Positions 23,348 through 32,732 of a stretch of 64,000 nucleotides of DNA are shown here, one piece after another (position 1 is the stretch's first letter; each line of letters begins with the position of its first letter). A program made the position numbers and the translations under genes. The stretch is from an uncultured Paracoccaceae bacterium (lineage in GTDB: Bacteria > Pseudomonadota > Alphaproteobacteria > Rhodobacterales > Rhodobacteraceae). The notes under the pieces were generated by a model. The model had not been told where the DNA came from. It did no database searches and was given only the letters and a program-made list of their open reading frames with translations. The stretch lies in NCBI GenBank assembly GCA_947501555.1, contig CANMWG010000001.1:1488001-1552000 (forward strand). Direction: 5' to 3'.

Positions 23348-23579
23348 TGGTAATCCCCCCATTTTTGATGGGGTCCAGCCGTAGAATTCACGCGGCTGTT
23401 TTTAGTTTCATAGCGGGGGTCAGGCCGCCGATGCCCATGTTGGGTCGCTCGTTGTTGTAAGTCCAGAGCCATTCTGTTGCTTGTTCCTGGGCCTTCTCGA
23501 TGGTTTCAAAGATGTATTGGCTTAGCCATTCACCGCGAACCGTGCGGTTGTTCCGCTCAATATAGGCGTTCTGCTGGGG
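23348..23579 (-). mobile_element. Second 3' fragment of the same IS3-family element, inverted
   Basis: The terminal sequence TGGTAATCCCCCCA (23348-23361) is followed on the minus strand by stop codon 23388-23390 and the OrfB C terminus: IERNNRTVRGEWLSQYIFE, ATEWLWTYNNERPN and TPAMKLKTAA. The encoded peptide is nearly identical to the fragment at 12443-12781. The element is cut at about 23579. Its right end faces left, toward the other copy. Confidence 0.85.
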
Positions 23580-23760
23580 CTACCAAGAGCCTGGGCAGCT
23601 TCGACTTCAAGGCGATCCCGTCACCGAACAAAATGATGCTGCTCGAACTGGCGCGGTGTGACTGGATTGAGCGTCGCGAGAATGTCATTGTACTTGGCCC
23701 GTCTGTTACCGGCAAAACCCATGTCGCACTTGGGTTGGGACTGGCAGTGGCAGGTTTTTA
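23577..23760 (+). pseudogene. istB: IstB (IS21-family helper ATPase) fragment
   Basis: The plus frame reads GATKSLGSFDFKAIPS, then LLELARCDWIERRENVIVLG and PSVTGKTHVALGLGLA. This is the N-terminal AAA+ part of IstB with a Walker A altered from GPSGTGKT to GPSVTGKT. Homology ends near 23755 and the frame continues as unrelated sequence. Both ends are broken. Confidence 0.8.
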
Positions 23761-24094
23761 CGCCGCCGTTGACAGAAGATGCTTTCGTGGAGCTTATGAA
23801 ATCGCTCCAGCCAACCCATGAGTATTTTGAGTTAGTGATGGCTATGCTGCGCGATGCTTGAGAGATGCGCTTTGCCAGAGCGATGGAGGAGCGCCAGAAG
23901 TGGAAACTTGATCTCAAGCCCTTATAATATATACGAAAAAGGTAGTTACGCGCTGAAAAAGGGTGTACTGAGACTGGCGTTTTCAGCGCCCATCAGCTAC
24001 TGCCGAAATGAAGGGTATGGAACTATGCAAGTTTCCTTCCCTTTCAAATACTTAGGTACCCTTACGGGGGTGTAAAACGATCAGTTTGGTAAAA
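23761..24094. other. Degenerate sequence between IS debris and tRNA-Thr
   Basis: At about 23762-23863 a plus frame encodes FTPPLTEDAFVELMKSLQPT and FELVMAMLRDA before a stop. After the stop, RFARAMEERQKWKLDLKPL follows in the same frame up to 23927. This looks like the C terminus of a decayed gene, perhaps from a mobile element, which I do not recognise. The rest up to the tRNA shows nothing recognisable. Confidence 0.35.
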
Positions 24095-24169
24095 TGGTGC
24101 TGTGAGGGAGGATTGAACTCCCGACCTCACCCTTACCAAGGGTGTGCTCTACCACTGAGCTACCACAGC
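24095..24169 (-). tRNA. tRNA-Thr (anticodon GGU)
   Basis: The minus-strand sequence folds as a standard cloverleaf of 75 nt. The acceptor arm is GCTGTGG; the D-arm contains AGCTCAGTGGTAGAGC. The anticodon stem CACCC/GGGTG encloses loop TTGGTAA, giving anticodon GGT. The T-arm contains GTTCAAT, and CCA is encoded at 24097-24095. Its 3' end points toward the mobile-element debris, so it may have served as integration site. Confidence 0.97.
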
Positions 24170-24256
24170 ATCCGTGGACCGGGGAATTAGCGCCAAACGA
24201 ACCATGGCGCAAGCCCTGACTGGACCCTTTTTCCCCGACTTGTTAACACAAGCCCT

Positions 24257-24400
24257 ATGAGCACCAAAGATAACAACACACCAAAGCCGCAGTCCACGCG
24301 GGAAGACCGCCTTAAGGCGGCCCTGAAGGCCAATATGGCCAAACGCAAAGCACAGGCCCGCGCGCGCACGGCAGAGCAAAATAATAAAGAGAAAGAGTAG
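24257..24400 (+). CDS. Small basic conserved-looking protein upstream of murA
   Basis: ATG 24257 to TAG 24400 encodes 47 residues, strongly charged: a Thr/Lys/Asn-rich start, then STREDRLKAALKANMAKRKA and a Glu/Lys-rich tail. It is predicted to be one helix with alternating basic and acidic faces. It ends 6 bp before murA and is likely co-transcribed with it. Small proteins of this kind precede murA in related roseobacters as far as I recall. The function is unknown. Confidence 0.7.
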   Translation: MSTKDNNTPKPQSTREDRLKAALKANMAKRKAQARARTAEQNNKEKE

Positions 24401-24406
24401 GCAGGC

Positions 24407-25672
24407 ATGGATTCCATTGTGGTCAAAGGCGGTACCCCGCTGAATGGGCAGATACAGATTGCGGGCGCCAAGAACACATCGCTTAAGCTGATCACCGCGG
24501 CGATCCTAACGGACGAGCCCTTGACCCTCACCAATGTGCCGCGTCTTGCCGATATCCGTACCATTTCCGATGTGATGACATCGCTTGGTGTTGAGATCGC
24601 CCAGCTTGAGGGGGGGCGCGTCATGGTGATGAGCGCCGCCAATCTGACCAGCCACAAGGCGGAATATGATCTGGTCCGCAAGCTGCGTGCTTCATTCCAG
24701 GTTCTGGGCCCCTTGCTGGCCCGCACAGGTGAGGCGGTTGTGTCATTGCCCGGTGGTTGTGCCATTGGTGCACGGCCCGTCGACATCCATCTGGAAGCTT
24801 TGGAAAAGCTTGGTGCCACGGTAGAGCTGCGCGATGGATACGTGCATGCCGCCGCCCCAAATGGGCTAAAGGGCTGCGAGATTGAATTCCGGTTCGCCTC
24901 GGTTGGGGCTACGGAGAATGCGATGGCCGCCGCGACGCTCGCCAAGGGTACGACCGTGATCAAGAACGCCGCGCGTGAGCCTGATACGGTGGCCTTGGCC
25001 GATTGCCTGAACGCGATGGGTGCCCAGATTGAAGGCGCGGGCACGGATACGCTGACTATTACCGGCGTCGACCGTTTGCATGGTGCCACCCAAGAAGTGC
25101 TGACCGATCGGATCGAGATGGGCACCTTTATGGTCGCCCCGATGATCGCCGGTGGCTCGGTTGAGCTGCTGGGCGGCCGGTTGGATCTGATCCCTTGCTT
25201 TGCTGACAAAATGGTCGCTGCGGGGGCGATCATTGAGGAAACACCATTGGGTCTGAAAGTCACCAAGGGTGACGGTCCGATCTTGCCCGTCGATGCCAAA
25301 ACAGAGCCATTCCCCGGCTTTCCCACCGATCTACAGGCCCAATTCATGGCGATGATGTGCCTGAGCAACGGCACGAGTGTTTTGGAGGAAACGATTTTTG
25401 AGAACCGCTTTATGCATGCCCCGGAATTGCTGCGCATGGGCGCCAATGTGGAAGTTCAAGGCGGCATGGCCAAGGTCCACGGGGTTGGCCAGATGAAGGG
25501 CGCGCAGGTGATGGCGACCGATTTGCGGGCCTCGGTTTCCTTGATCCTCGCGGGTTTAGCTGCGGAAGGTGAGACGATTGTCAGCCGCGTCTATCACCTC
25601 GATCGGGGCTATGAGCGTGTTGAGGAAAAACTACGCGCCGTGGGCGCGCAGATTGAGCGGGTGTCAGCATGA
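24407..25672 (+). CDS. murA: UDP-N-acetylglucosamine 1-carboxyvinyltransferase
   Basis: This 421-residue cytoplasmic enzyme makes the first committed step of peptidoglycan synthesis, transferring enolpyruvate from PEP to UDP-GlcNAc. Lys22 (AGAKNTSLK) and the active-site Cys118 ([13 protein letters not shown]) are present, so it should be fosfomycin-sensitive. The full-length inside-out alpha/beta barrel is covered. ATG 24407 lies 6 bp after the small basic gene, and the stop overlaps DUF2948 by 4 bp (ATGA). Confidence 0.97.
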   Translation: MDSIVVKGGTPLNGQIQIAGAKNTSLKLITAAILTDEPLTLTNVPRLADIRTISDVMTSLGVEIAQLEGGRVMVMSAANLTSHKAEYDLVRKLRASFQVLGPLLARTGEAVVSLPGGCAIGARPVDIHLEALEKLGATVELRDGYVHAAAPNGLKGCEIEFRFASVGATENAMAAATLAKGTTVIKNAAREPDTVALADCLNAMGAQIEGAGTDTLTITGVDRLHGATQEVLTDRIEMGTFMVAPMIAGGSVELLGGRLDLIPCFADKMVAAGAIIEETPLGLKVTKGDGPILPVDAKTEPFPGFPTDLQAQFMAMMCLSNGTSVLEETIFENRFMHAPELLRMGANVEVQGGMAKVHGVGQMKGAQVMATDLRASVSLILAGLAAEGETIVSRVYHLDRGYERVEEKLRAVGAQIERVSA

Positions 25673-26148
25673 CCGAAGATGCACGTTTTGAGGATGGTAA
25701 AGAAGGGCCGCTGCGCCTGAAGGCATTGGATACCGACGATTTGCAGGTGATCGCGGCCTTGGTACAGGACGCGGTGTTTCCGGCAGCCGAGATGCGCTAT
25801 GACCGCAAGGCCCGGCGCTTTGCCCTGCTGCTGAACCGGTTCCGCTGGGAAGACGCCCCGAACGCCGCCGCTCGCCGCCGCAACTTTGAGCGAGTGCAGG
25901 CGGTGTTAGCGTTTGAGGATGTGATGGGCGTGCAAAGCCAAGGCGTGGATAAATCCGACCCTGATATGGTGTTTTCGCTGCTTTCGGTTGCCTTTGCGCC
26001 GGGTGACGATGGGACCGGCCGTATCGAGCTGACCTTGGCAGGTGACGGCGTGATCGCTTTGGATGTTGAGGCGCTTGAAGTGGTCCTACGCGATGTGACC
26101 CGGCCTTATGTGGCGCCATCGGGTAAGGCCCCGAGCCATCCGGAGTGA
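25669..26148 (+). CDS. DUF2948 family protein
   Basis: The 159-residue protein matches the alphaproteobacterial DUF2948 family: [20 protein letters not shown] near the start, [13 protein letters not shown] in the middle and [11 protein letters not shown] at the end. The function is unknown. It is translationally coupled to murA. In related genomes hisD follows directly; here an acetyltransferase gene has been inserted between them. Confidence 0.9.
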   Translation: MTEDARFEDGKEGPLRLKALDTDDLQVIAALVQDAVFPAAEMRYDRKARRFALLLNRFRWEDAPNAAARRRNFERVQAVLAFEDVMGVQSQGVDKSDPDMVFSLLSVAFAPGDDGTGRIELTLAGDGVIALDVEALEVVLRDVTRPYVAPSGKAPSHPE

Positions 26149-26271
26149 TGGATTTGGGATGTCGCAGTGTGCGGCCCGTTGCTGCTTTTCGTAGTGGATA
26201 ACGGACTTTCGGTGCGAGGGCCTTAACGTCCGATGCGCGGGACGTAGCGGACATGGGGTGGCGCCGTTCAT

Positions 26272-27075
26272 TCAGCTGTCATCTCCACTTCGCCTGTTGG
26301 AGCAGTCGATCCAGTCAGACGCGAAATCGACTAAAGATCGAAAGTCGCATATCCTGCATTCTGCACTTCCGAACACTCCAAAAGAAACATTGCCGGTCTT
26401 TTCAAACGCCTCACCGACGGTCGGAAAAAGCCGGTTCATATCATCTGCAACATCGGGTGTTTCTACCCATGTTCCGTTTGCGCCACTGTTCTTGAAGCGC
26501 CGTGATTTGGTCCGCTTATTCTGTGCAAGGGTCTCTGCCGTATGCAGAGCTGAGCAACGGTTCCAACCGACGCCAATTAGAAAGATTTTCATCGCCTGAC
26601 GGTCACGTAGCTTTCCAAGAGGAGTTCGTTCCCCCGTTGCCCAAGCCAAGCTATGCTCTTCGAGAAAGTCACTTGCTTTCGGTCCATTAAGGCAGATTGA
26701 TACCGTTGGATGTGCGCTGCGCTGAGTCCCAGGCCAATTTCTGAAAGTCTCCGCAATAATCCCCATGCCAGACGTTGGAGATTTTGCGACATCGAAACCA
26801 GGAACCACATTTTCAATTTCGGCAATCTGCTCTTCAGTTAATCGGGACTTATCGATTTCGGCAGGAAAGTAGGCATCGGAGGAGAACCCGGGCATTCCGA
26901 TAAGGCCTGCCGCCCCCACCGTTTCCAAAAGGCATTCTACGATTGTGCGGGCACCGCCCACGGTAGCTCCTATAGCACTCATCGAGGCATGCACAAAAAG
27001 CCCGTCCCCGACCTGAATGCCAAGCGAGGATAGATCATTGAAAAGGTTTGTTCGGGTGTGAGGTACAGCTTCCAT
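26272..27075 (-). CDS. AAC(3)-family N-acetyltransferase
   Basis: The 267-residue protein carries the family hallmarks: LFVHASMSAIGATVGGA near residue 30, GLIGMPGF, SGMGIIAETFR and RSAHPTVSI near residue 120, and GVGWNRCSALHTAE near residue 170. Members acetylate the 3-amino group of aminoglycosides or, in other lineages, unrelated amines, using acetyl-CoA. Real resistance activity cannot be judged from sequence. ATG 27075 is preferred over GTG 27090. It is opposite in strand to all neighbours and interrupts the DUF2948-hisD order, which points to horizontal gain. Confidence 0.85.
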   Translation of the reverse strand: MEAVPHTRTNLFNDLSSLGIQVGDGLFVHASMSAIGATVGGARTIVECLLETVGAAGLIGMPGFSSDAYFPAEIDKSRLTEEQIAEIENVVPGFDVAKSPTSGMGIIAETFRNWPGTQRSAHPTVSICLNGPKASDFLEEHSLAWATGERTPLGKLRDRQAMKIFLIGVGWNRCSALHTAETLAQNKRTKSRRFKNSGANGTWVETPDVADDMNRLFPTVGEAFEKTGNVSFGVFGSAECRICDFRSLVDFASDWIDCSNRRSGDDS

Positions 27076-27270
27076 ACGCCTGACTATCACTTTTTATTCA
27101 AATGCAACATCAGTCAACATGGGCTTAGACCTGCCATTGAGGTAAAGCATGTAAATGCCTGCTATGGCGGTTTGTATCTTAGCTACAATGAACCAAATCC
27201 GAACATTGGCCCCTCCGTGTTGATCCCCTACGCCCTCCCCGCTATGTCGTGCCGGGCAAGGAGTTCCGCA

Positions 27271-28581
27271 ATGCCACAGTTCTTATCCACATCTGACAGT
27301 GATTTCGAAACCCGCTTTACCGCCCTTTTGGGTGCAAAGCGCGAAGACAGCCCGGATGTGGATCATATCGTGGCCGAGATTATTGCCGATGTCCGTGCGC
27401 GCGGTGATGCGGCTGTGCTGGAGCTGACGGCGAAGTTTGATCGTTTGGAACTGACCCCCGAAACCATGCGGTTTTCGCCTGATGAGATCGCCTCGGAATG
27501 CGCCAAGGTCAGTGATGACGACAAAGCCGCGCTGCAAATGGCCGCTGACCGCATTCGCGCCTATCACGCCCGCCAGATGCCCGAAGATGCGATGTGGACG
27601 GATGATGTGGGCGCGCAGTTGGGTTGGCGTTGGACGCCGGTCTCTGCTGCCGGGCTTTATGTGCCGGGGGGGATTGCGACCTATCCGTCCTCGGTTCTGA
27701 TGAATGCAATTCCTGCGAAAGTGGCGGGCGTTGGTCGTTTGGCGATTACTGTGCCCACACCGGATGGGGCGATTAATCCGCTTGTCTTGATGGCCGCCAA
27801 GATCGCGGGTGTGGATGAGATTTACCGCATCGGCGGTGCGCAGGCTGTGGCCGCATTGGCTTATGGCACCCAAACGATTGCTCCGGTGGATAAGATCACC
27901 GGCCCCGGCAATGCTTTTGTTGCCGCTGCCAAGCGCCGGGTTTTTGGCAAGGTGGGCATTGATATGATCGCTGGTCCCTCCGAGATTTTGGTGATTGCCG
28001 ATCGGGATAATGATCCTGATTGGATCGCGCTCGATTTGCTGAGCCAAGCGGAGCATGACGAAAGCGCGCAATCATTGCTGATTACCGATGATGCCGCTTT
28101 CGGGCAGGCCGTGGCTGCGGCTGTCGACAAACGTCTTGAGACGCTCGATCGCCGTGCGATTGCGGGTGCCAGTTGGCGTGATTTTGGTGCAGTTATTACG
28201 GTGCGCGATATGGATGAAGCGGTTGCCTTGTCCGACCGGATCGCGCCGGAACACCTCGAGCTTTGTACCGGCGATGCGGACGACTTGGCGCAAAGGGTCA
28301 CCCATGCCGGTGCGATCTTTATCGGGGGTTGGACACCGGAAGCAATTGGTGACTACATTGGAGGTCCGAACCACGTGCTGCCAACCGCACGGTCTGCACG
28401 GTTTTCAAGTGGGTTATCCATCATGGACTTTATCAAACGCACCACCTTGTCGCGCATGACACCCCAAGCCCTGGCAGCCATTGGCCCGGCGGCTGAACGT
28501 CTGGCCACGTCAGAAAGCCTGCAGGCGCATGGATTGTCGGTCAGGGCGCGGCTCGACCGGTTGAATAGCGGTGACACATGA
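27271..28581 (+). CDS. hisD: Histidinol dehydrogenase
   Basis: The 436-residue protein catalyses the last two NAD-dependent oxidation steps of histidine synthesis. Visible signatures are AAGLYVPGGIATYPSSVLM, SQAEHDESAQ (zinc ligands), the catalytic pair in APEHLEL, GGPNHVLPT and the C-terminal LQAHGLSVRAR with the last zinc His. ATG 27271 follows AAGGAG at 7 bp; an upstream extension to 27058 would run into the divergent acetyltransferase. Its stop overlaps the next start (ATGA). Confidence 0.97.
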   Translation: MPQFLSTSDSDFETRFTALLGAKREDSPDVDHIVAEIIADVRARGDAAVLELTAKFDRLELTPETMRFSPDEIASECAKVSDDDKAALQMAADRIRAYHARQMPEDAMWTDDVGAQLGWRWTPVSAAGLYVPGGIATYPSSVLMNAIPAKVAGVGRLAITVPTPDGAINPLVLMAAKIAGVDEIYRIGGAQAVAALAYGTQTIAPVDKITGPGNAFVAAAKRRVFGKVGIDMIAGPSEILVIADRDNDPDWIALDLLSQAEHDESAQSLLITDDAAFGQAVAAAVDKRLETLDRRAIAGASWRDFGAVITVRDMDEAVALSDRIAPEHLELCTGDADDLAQRVTHAGAIFIGGWTPEAIGDYIGGPNHVLPTARSARFSSGLSIMDFIKRTTLSRMTPQALAAIGPAAERLATSESLQAHGLSVRARLDRLNSGDT

Positions 28582-29057
28582 CCCGAATCGTCCATATTGA
28601 GATTGATGACCGCAATCTGCCCCCACCGACCCCTGAGATCGATCAGGAGCGGAAAGTGGCGATGTTTGATCTGTTGGAAAACAACAGCTTTACCATGCCG
28701 GCCCGTGATGGGCGGGAGGTGCCTGCTGGGCCCTACAAGCTGGCACTGTCGATCCGCGAGCGTCGCCTTGTTTTTGATATCAAACAAGAAAACGATGAGC
28801 CTGCGACCGAATTCCATCTGTCTCTGGGGCCCTTCCGGCAGGTTGTGAAGGATTACTTTCAGATCTGCGAAAGTTACTTCGATGCGGTCAAGACCCTCCC
28901 CCCCAGCCAGATCGAAACCATCGATATGGCCCGCCGCGGTATCCACAACGAAGGCGCCCGTGTCTTAAAGGAACGCCTGGAGGGCAAGGCAGAGGTCGAT
29001 AATGACACCTCGCGCCGTCTGTTTACGCTGATCTGCGTCTTGCACTTTGGGGGCTGA
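28578..29057 (+). CDS. UPF0262 family protein
   Basis: The 159-residue cytoplasmic protein matches UPF0262 of alphaproteobacteria: an N-terminal IVHIEIDDRNLP, then DGREVPAGPYKLALSIRER, and RGIHNEGARVLKERL near the C terminus. The function is unknown. It overlaps hisD by 4 bp and is followed 2 bp later by a phosphatase gene, an arrangement kept in many Rhodobacteraceae. Confidence 0.9.
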   Translation: MTRIVHIEIDDRNLPPPTPEIDQERKVAMFDLLENNSFTMPARDGREVPAGPYKLALSIRERRLVFDIKQENDEPATEFHLSLGPFRQVVKDYFQICESYFDAVKTLPPSQIETIDMARRGIHNEGARVLKERLEGKAEVDNDTSRRLFTLICVLHFGG

Positions 29058-29058
29058 T

Positions 29059-29529
29059 ATGGCGGACGGGAGCAAATATCAGACGCTTCCGCAATCGGTT
29101 CTGTTTTGCTGCGATCACAATGCGGTCCGGTCCCCTATGGCTGAAGGGATCATGAAAAAACTTTATGGTACAGAGTGTTATATCCAATCAGTTGGTGTGA
29201 AAAACGATCTGGAGATCGATGGGTTCGCCATTTCCGTCTGTGCTGAGATCGGCGTGGAACTCGCCCGGCATCGGTCCAGGTCTTTTGATGAGATGGAGGA
29301 TTGGGGGGATGATCTATCATCCTTTGATCTGGTGCTGGCCCTCTCCCCGGCCAGCCAACGCCGGGCACTTGATCTGACCCAATTCTATCATATCGATGTG
29401 GAATACTGGCCGATCCTTGACCCCACAGGGCTGGGTGAGGCCCGTGACGCCCGTCTGGTTGCCTATCGTCAGACCCGTGATCAGATCATGCAGCGGCTGA
29501 CGGACCGCTTCGGTCCGGCCCGTCTTTAG
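29059..29529 (+). CDS. Low-molecular-weight protein-tyrosine-phosphatase family / ArsC-like protein
   Basis: ATG 29059 gives 156 residues; an upstream TTG is unlikely. The active-site loop is CCDHNAVRSPMAEG, a variant of C-x5-R-S with an unusual CDHNAV in place of CVGNIC. The C-terminal DPTGLGEARDARL supplies the general-acid Asp (DP motif). The fold is shared by tyrosine phosphatases and thioredoxin-coupled arsenate reductases; the exact substrate is open. It forms an operon with hisD and UPF0262. Its 3' end overlaps the convergent DUF5765-like gene by 44 bp. Confidence 0.85.
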   Translation: MADGSKYQTLPQSVLFCCDHNAVRSPMAEGIMKKLYGTECYIQSVGVKNDLEIDGFAISVCAEIGVELARHRSRSFDEMEDWGDDLSSFDLVLALSPASQRRALDLTQFYHIDVEYWPILDPTGLGEARDARLVAYRQTRDQIMQRLTDRFGPARL

Positions 29530-30274
29530 GTGCACCCCACACCCAAAGGGGCCACGCTGGCGGTTGTTTCACGGTCAGAAACTGCCGCAACCGGGGTGAA
29601 AGGATCGCAATCAGCAAACCAACAGACAGCAAGCACCAGATGGCCGGTTGTTCGTCCACATTATTGGTCAGGAGCTTTGCCAAAACCGGCCCTGTGATGA
29701 AGAAATACATCGCCAACCGCCATGCCCCGTAAAGCACAGGGACGTAGAACACCATCAGTTGGTAAGCGACGAACCCGTCTCGTGCCAGCCAGAGCGCTGG
29801 TTTGTCCCTGAAGCTGTTCCCGTATCCATTGAACGGGAATTGCCAGGCCAAGTGCAGGTTCCCCATGTAGGTGCAGACATTTTCACCGCACATCATTCGG
29901 TTCGGATCACAGGCCCCTGCCCCCGCAAAGGGATACATCATCGACAGCGTCGCCATGGCCGCACAGAGCGACAGCCCTACAACCGGCCATTTGATCCGTT
30001 GGGCGAAATCTGCAGGAAGGAACGCCAGATAAATCAAGCTAAATGCCAATGGGTGGAGCGTAATATGGATGAAGGACGCCCAAGTTAACGCGTAGTTCGT
30101 CGGGTGCCCGCATTGCCCGATCACCGGGTATGAGAACGCCTGCAACACCTCCATTGCGGTGAAAAACCCCATTGGTGCCCAAAGCGTTGCGGGCTTGCCC
30201 TTGGCCACTAAATACCCTGTCGCGGCACCTCCTGCCACGGACATGGCAATGGATGCACCCATGCTCCAACACAT
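29486..30274 (-). CDS. Multi-pass membrane protein, DUF5765-like
   Basis: ATG 30274 after GGGAGA gives 262 residues with about seven hydrophobic helices and several conserved Cys and His ([11 protein letters not shown] at the start, [28 protein letters not shown]). I link it to DUF5765, a roseobacter membrane family of unknown function, from the MCWS start and overall layout. It is alone on the minus strand within the hisD-infA block. A longer reading to 30370 has no ribosome-binding site. Confidence 0.7.
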   Translation of the reverse strand: MCWSMGASIAMSVAGGAATGYLVAKGKPATLWAPMGFFTAMEVLQAFSYPVIGQCGHPTNYALTWASFIHITLHPLAFSLIYLAFLPADFAQRIKWPVVGLSLCAAMATLSMMYPFAGAGACDPNRMMCGENVCTYMGNLHLAWQFPFNGYGNSFRDKPALWLARDGFVAYQLMVFYVPVLYGAWRLAMYFFITGPVLAKLLTNNVDEQPAIWCLLSVGLLIAILSPRLRQFLTVKQPPAWPLWVWGAPKDGPDRSGPSAAA

Positions 30275-30415
30275 AAACCCGTCTCCCTGCACAAAACATT
30301 GTGCGATATGTGCCGCCATTTGAAGGGTAAATTTGTCTTTGCACTTGATATTCTGCCACCGCGCGCGCATTTAAGCGGCGCGCAGACAATTGCGCGGACA
30401 AACGTAGGAGACCAC

Positions 30416-30634
30416 ATGGCCAAGGAAGAACTGCTCGAATTCCCAGGTGTCGTGAAAGAACTTCTGCCAAACGCGACGTTTCGGGTCGAGCTGGAAAACG
30501 GCCATGAGATCATCGCGCATACGGCAGGTAAGATGCGCAAGAACCGCATCCGTGTTCTGGCAGGCGACAAAGTACAGGTTGAGATGACCCCATATGATCT
30601 GACCAAAGGTCGGATTAATTACCGGTTTAAGTAG
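30416..30634 (+). CDS. infA: Translation initiation factor IF-1
   Basis: The 72-residue protein is a single S1/OB-fold domain with the IF-1 sequence pattern ([51 protein letters not shown]). It binds the 30S A site during initiation. ATG 30416 follows TAGGAG. It heads the infA - maf - rng - yacG block. Confidence 0.98.
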   Translation: MAKEELLEFPGVVKELLPNATFRVELENGHEIIAHTAGKMRKNRIRVLAGDKVQVEMTPYDLTKGRINYRFK

Positions 30635-30718
30635 GTCGAAACGCATGTTTCGACCAGCGCAGGTAAGCGATTGCCACAGGCAATGGTGGCTGCGCCCTGT
30701 GGCAAATTGGGTGCGGAC

Positions 30719-31324
30719 ATGACCACGCTCGCCCCTGACCCATCCCTAAAACTGATCCTCGGCTCGGGCTCGCCCCGCCGCCTTGAACTGTTGGCCCAAA
30801 TTGGCGTCACCCCATTCGCCGTCCGCCCCCCGGACATCGATGAAGACGCCCGCAAGGCTGAACTGCCCCGCGATTATGTCAATCGCATTGCCGCGGAAAA
30901 GGTCGCTGCAGTTGTGGCTGCCGATGATGAGGTGGTTTTATGTGCCGATACAACCGTTGCTTTGGGTCGTCGGATCATGGGTAAACCCGCTGATGCGGCC
31001 GAAGCTGCAGCGTTTCTTTATGCGTTGTCGGGACGGCGTCACAAGGTAATCACCTCGGTCGCAGTGAAGCGTGGCCCAGATGTCTGGCAAAAAGACGTGC
31101 AAAGCACGGTTGCAATGAAGCCTTTATCCGACGCCGAAGTGAACGCCTATCTGGCCTCTGACGATTGGCGCGGTAAGGCCGGCGGCTATGCCATCCAGGG
31201 ACCGGCGGGTGCCTTTATCCCTTGGATCAACGGGTCATATACCGGCATCGTGGGCTTGCCGTTGACTGAGACGGCCGGACTGCTAACCGCCGCAGGCTAT
31301 CCCTTGTACGGAGAACGCATATGA
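30719..31324 (+). CDS. maf: Maf/YceF-family nucleotide pyrophosphatase
   Basis: ATG 30719 gives 201 residues. Family motifs are [12 protein letters not shown] near the start, CADTTVALG near residue 75, [12 protein letters not shown] and [13 protein letters not shown] near residue 155. Maf proteins hydrolyse non-canonical or modified nucleoside triphosphates such as dTTP/UTP or 7-methyl-GTP. Its stop overlaps the RNase gene start (ATGA). Confidence 0.93.
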   Translation: MTTLAPDPSLKLILGSGSPRRLELLAQIGVTPFAVRPPDIDEDARKAELPRDYVNRIAAEKVAAVVAADDEVVLCADTTVALGRRIMGKPADAAEAAAFLYALSGRRHKVITSVAVKRGPDVWQKDVQSTVAMKPLSDAEVNAYLASDDWRGKAGGYAIQGPAGAFIPWINGSYTGIVGLPLTETAGLLTAAGYPLYGERI

Positions 31325-32352
31325 AAGGTCGCATGATCGTTCTGGATCACATCGCTGACCGCGAAGCGGCTGCCTATCTGGTGGATGGCGCGTTGGATGA
31401 TGTACTGATCGACGATCCCGAGCTACCCCGCCCGGGTGCGATTTTTCGGGGCATCTGCGACCGCCCGATCAAGGGTCAAGGCGGTATGATGCTGCGCCTG
31501 CCTGAAGGTGGCACAGCATTCTTGCGTCATGGCAAAGGACTGCGCCCGGGCCAACCGCTGCTGGTTCAGGTGACCGGCCACGCAGAGGATGGCAAGGCCG
31601 TCCCTGTAACGGACCGGGTTTTATTCAAAAGCCGCTATGCGATCGTGACCCCCGGCAAGCCCGGTGTGAATGTATCCCGCCAGATCGATGATGAAGCGCG
31701 CGATGATCTACTTGCAATCGCGCATGAGGTCTATGACAGCCCGCATGGGTTGATCCTGCGCTCATCCTGCGCCGGGGCTGATCCGGACGAAATTGCGGAT
31801 GACATTCTAGCGATGCTGTCACTGGCCGATACTGTCTTGGCTGATGCAGAAGGTACCGCGCCAGAGGCGCTTACCGAAGGCGACGGCCCACACACGGTGG
31901 CTTGGCGCGAATGGCATGGTGCGGCAACAGTTGTGACCGAACCGGGTGGTTTTGAAGCCCATGGGGTGCTGGATCAGCTGGCCCGTTTGGGGCATGCGTT
32001 GGTGCCATTGGGGGAAGGCATGATGTATGTCGAGCCCACCCGCGCGCTTGTGGCCGTGGATGTGAACACAGGCAACGACATGTCGCCGGCCGCCGCACTG
32101 AAAACCAATCTTGCCGCTGCCCGCGCGCTGCCCCGTGCATTGCGGCTACGCGGCCTTGCGGGCCAAATCAGTATTGATTTTGTGTCCATGTCCAAAGCTC
32201 ATCGCAGGCAAGTCGAACAATCCTTGCGCGCGGCCTTCAAGGCGGATCCGATTGAGACATCATTGGTCGGCTGGACCCCGATGGGCCTATTTGAGCTACA
32301 GCGCAAACGCGAACGCCCACCTTTTCCGGCCCGCTTGTTAAAGGACATCTAA
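31321..32352 (+). CDS. rng: Short ribonuclease E/G-like protein
   Basis: The 343-residue protein is shorter than E. coli RNase G (489 residues). It keeps a degenerate N-terminal S1-like part ([20 protein letters not shown]) and the catalytic metal region [13 protein letters not shown], followed by [15 protein letters not shown]. The zinc-link CxxC and C-terminal scaffold of full RNase E are absent, as in other roseobacter short forms. It would cleave single-stranded AU-rich RNA. It overlaps maf and yacG on either side. Confidence 0.85.
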   Translation: MKGRMIVLDHIADREAAAYLVDGALDDVLIDDPELPRPGAIFRGICDRPIKGQGGMMLRLPEGGTAFLRHGKGLRPGQPLLVQVTGHAEDGKAVPVTDRVLFKSRYAIVTPGKPGVNVSRQIDDEARDDLLAIAHEVYDSPHGLILRSSCAGADPDEIADDILAMLSLADTVLADAEGTAPEALTEGDGPHTVAWREWHGAATVVTEPGGFEAHGVLDQLARLGHALVPLGEGMMYVEPTRALVAVDVNTGNDMSPAAALKTNLAAARALPRALRLRGLAGQISIDFVSMSKAHRRQVEQSLRAAFKADPIETSLVGWTPMGLFELQRKRERPPFPARLLKDI

Positions 32353-32537
32353 TGCCCTGCCCGATCTGCGAAAAGCCAACCGAGCAATCGTTTCGGCCCT
32401 TCTGTTCCAAGCGCTGCGCCGACGTCGATCTTGGGCGCTGGTTCAGCGGCTCATATGCCATTCCATCTGAAGACCCCGATGATCATGAAGCGCTTGAAAA
32501 AGAACTGCGGCAAGCCCCGGACGAGAAACCGCACTAA
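32352..32537 (+). CDS. yacG: DNA gyrase inhibitor / zinc protein YacG
   Basis: The 61-residue protein has four cysteines in CPIC and CSKRC for zinc and the following ADVDLGRWFSGSYAIP block, the YacG signature. In E. coli it binds GyrB and inhibits gyrase. ATG 32352 overlaps the upstream TAA by one base, giving translational coupling. Confidence 0.93.
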   Translation: MPCPICEKPTEQSFRPFCSKRCADVDLGRWFSGSYAIPSEDPDDHEALEKELRQAPDEKPH

Positions 32538-32630
32538 GCCCCGGATTTAACGCAACTTCGCTCTGGACACCCTCACCCGGCACGTCTAAAACCCCGCTAC
32601 CCGATAGCAGGCTTGGCCCGCTATCCCGGT

Positions 32631-32705
32631 GCCCGGGTAGCTCAGGGGTAGAGCAGTGGATTGAAAATCCTCGTGTCGGTGGTTCGATTCCGCCCCCGGG
32701 CACCA
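32631..32705 (+). tRNA. tRNA-Phe (anticodon GAA)
   Basis: The 75-nt sequence folds as a cloverleaf: acceptor GCCCGGG, D-arm GTAGCTCAGGGGTAGAGC, anticodon loop TTGAAAA with GAA, T-loop TTCGATT and encoded CCA at 32703-32705. Integrase remnants start 28 bp after the 3' end, so it is a likely integration site. Confidence 0.98.
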
Positions 32706-32732
32706 TTTAACTATCTGATAAATATGGAAATT

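Noticed and set aside
24187..25446. 419-codon minus-strand frame antisense to murA
   Set aside because: It is a shadow of murA codon bias; its Ser/Ala-rich low-complexity product has no family resemblance.
30634..30655. GGTCGAAA/TTTCGACC hairpin after infA as terminator
   Set aside because: The stem is only 8 bp, no T-run follows, and the block infA-maf is co-directional, so I do not call it.
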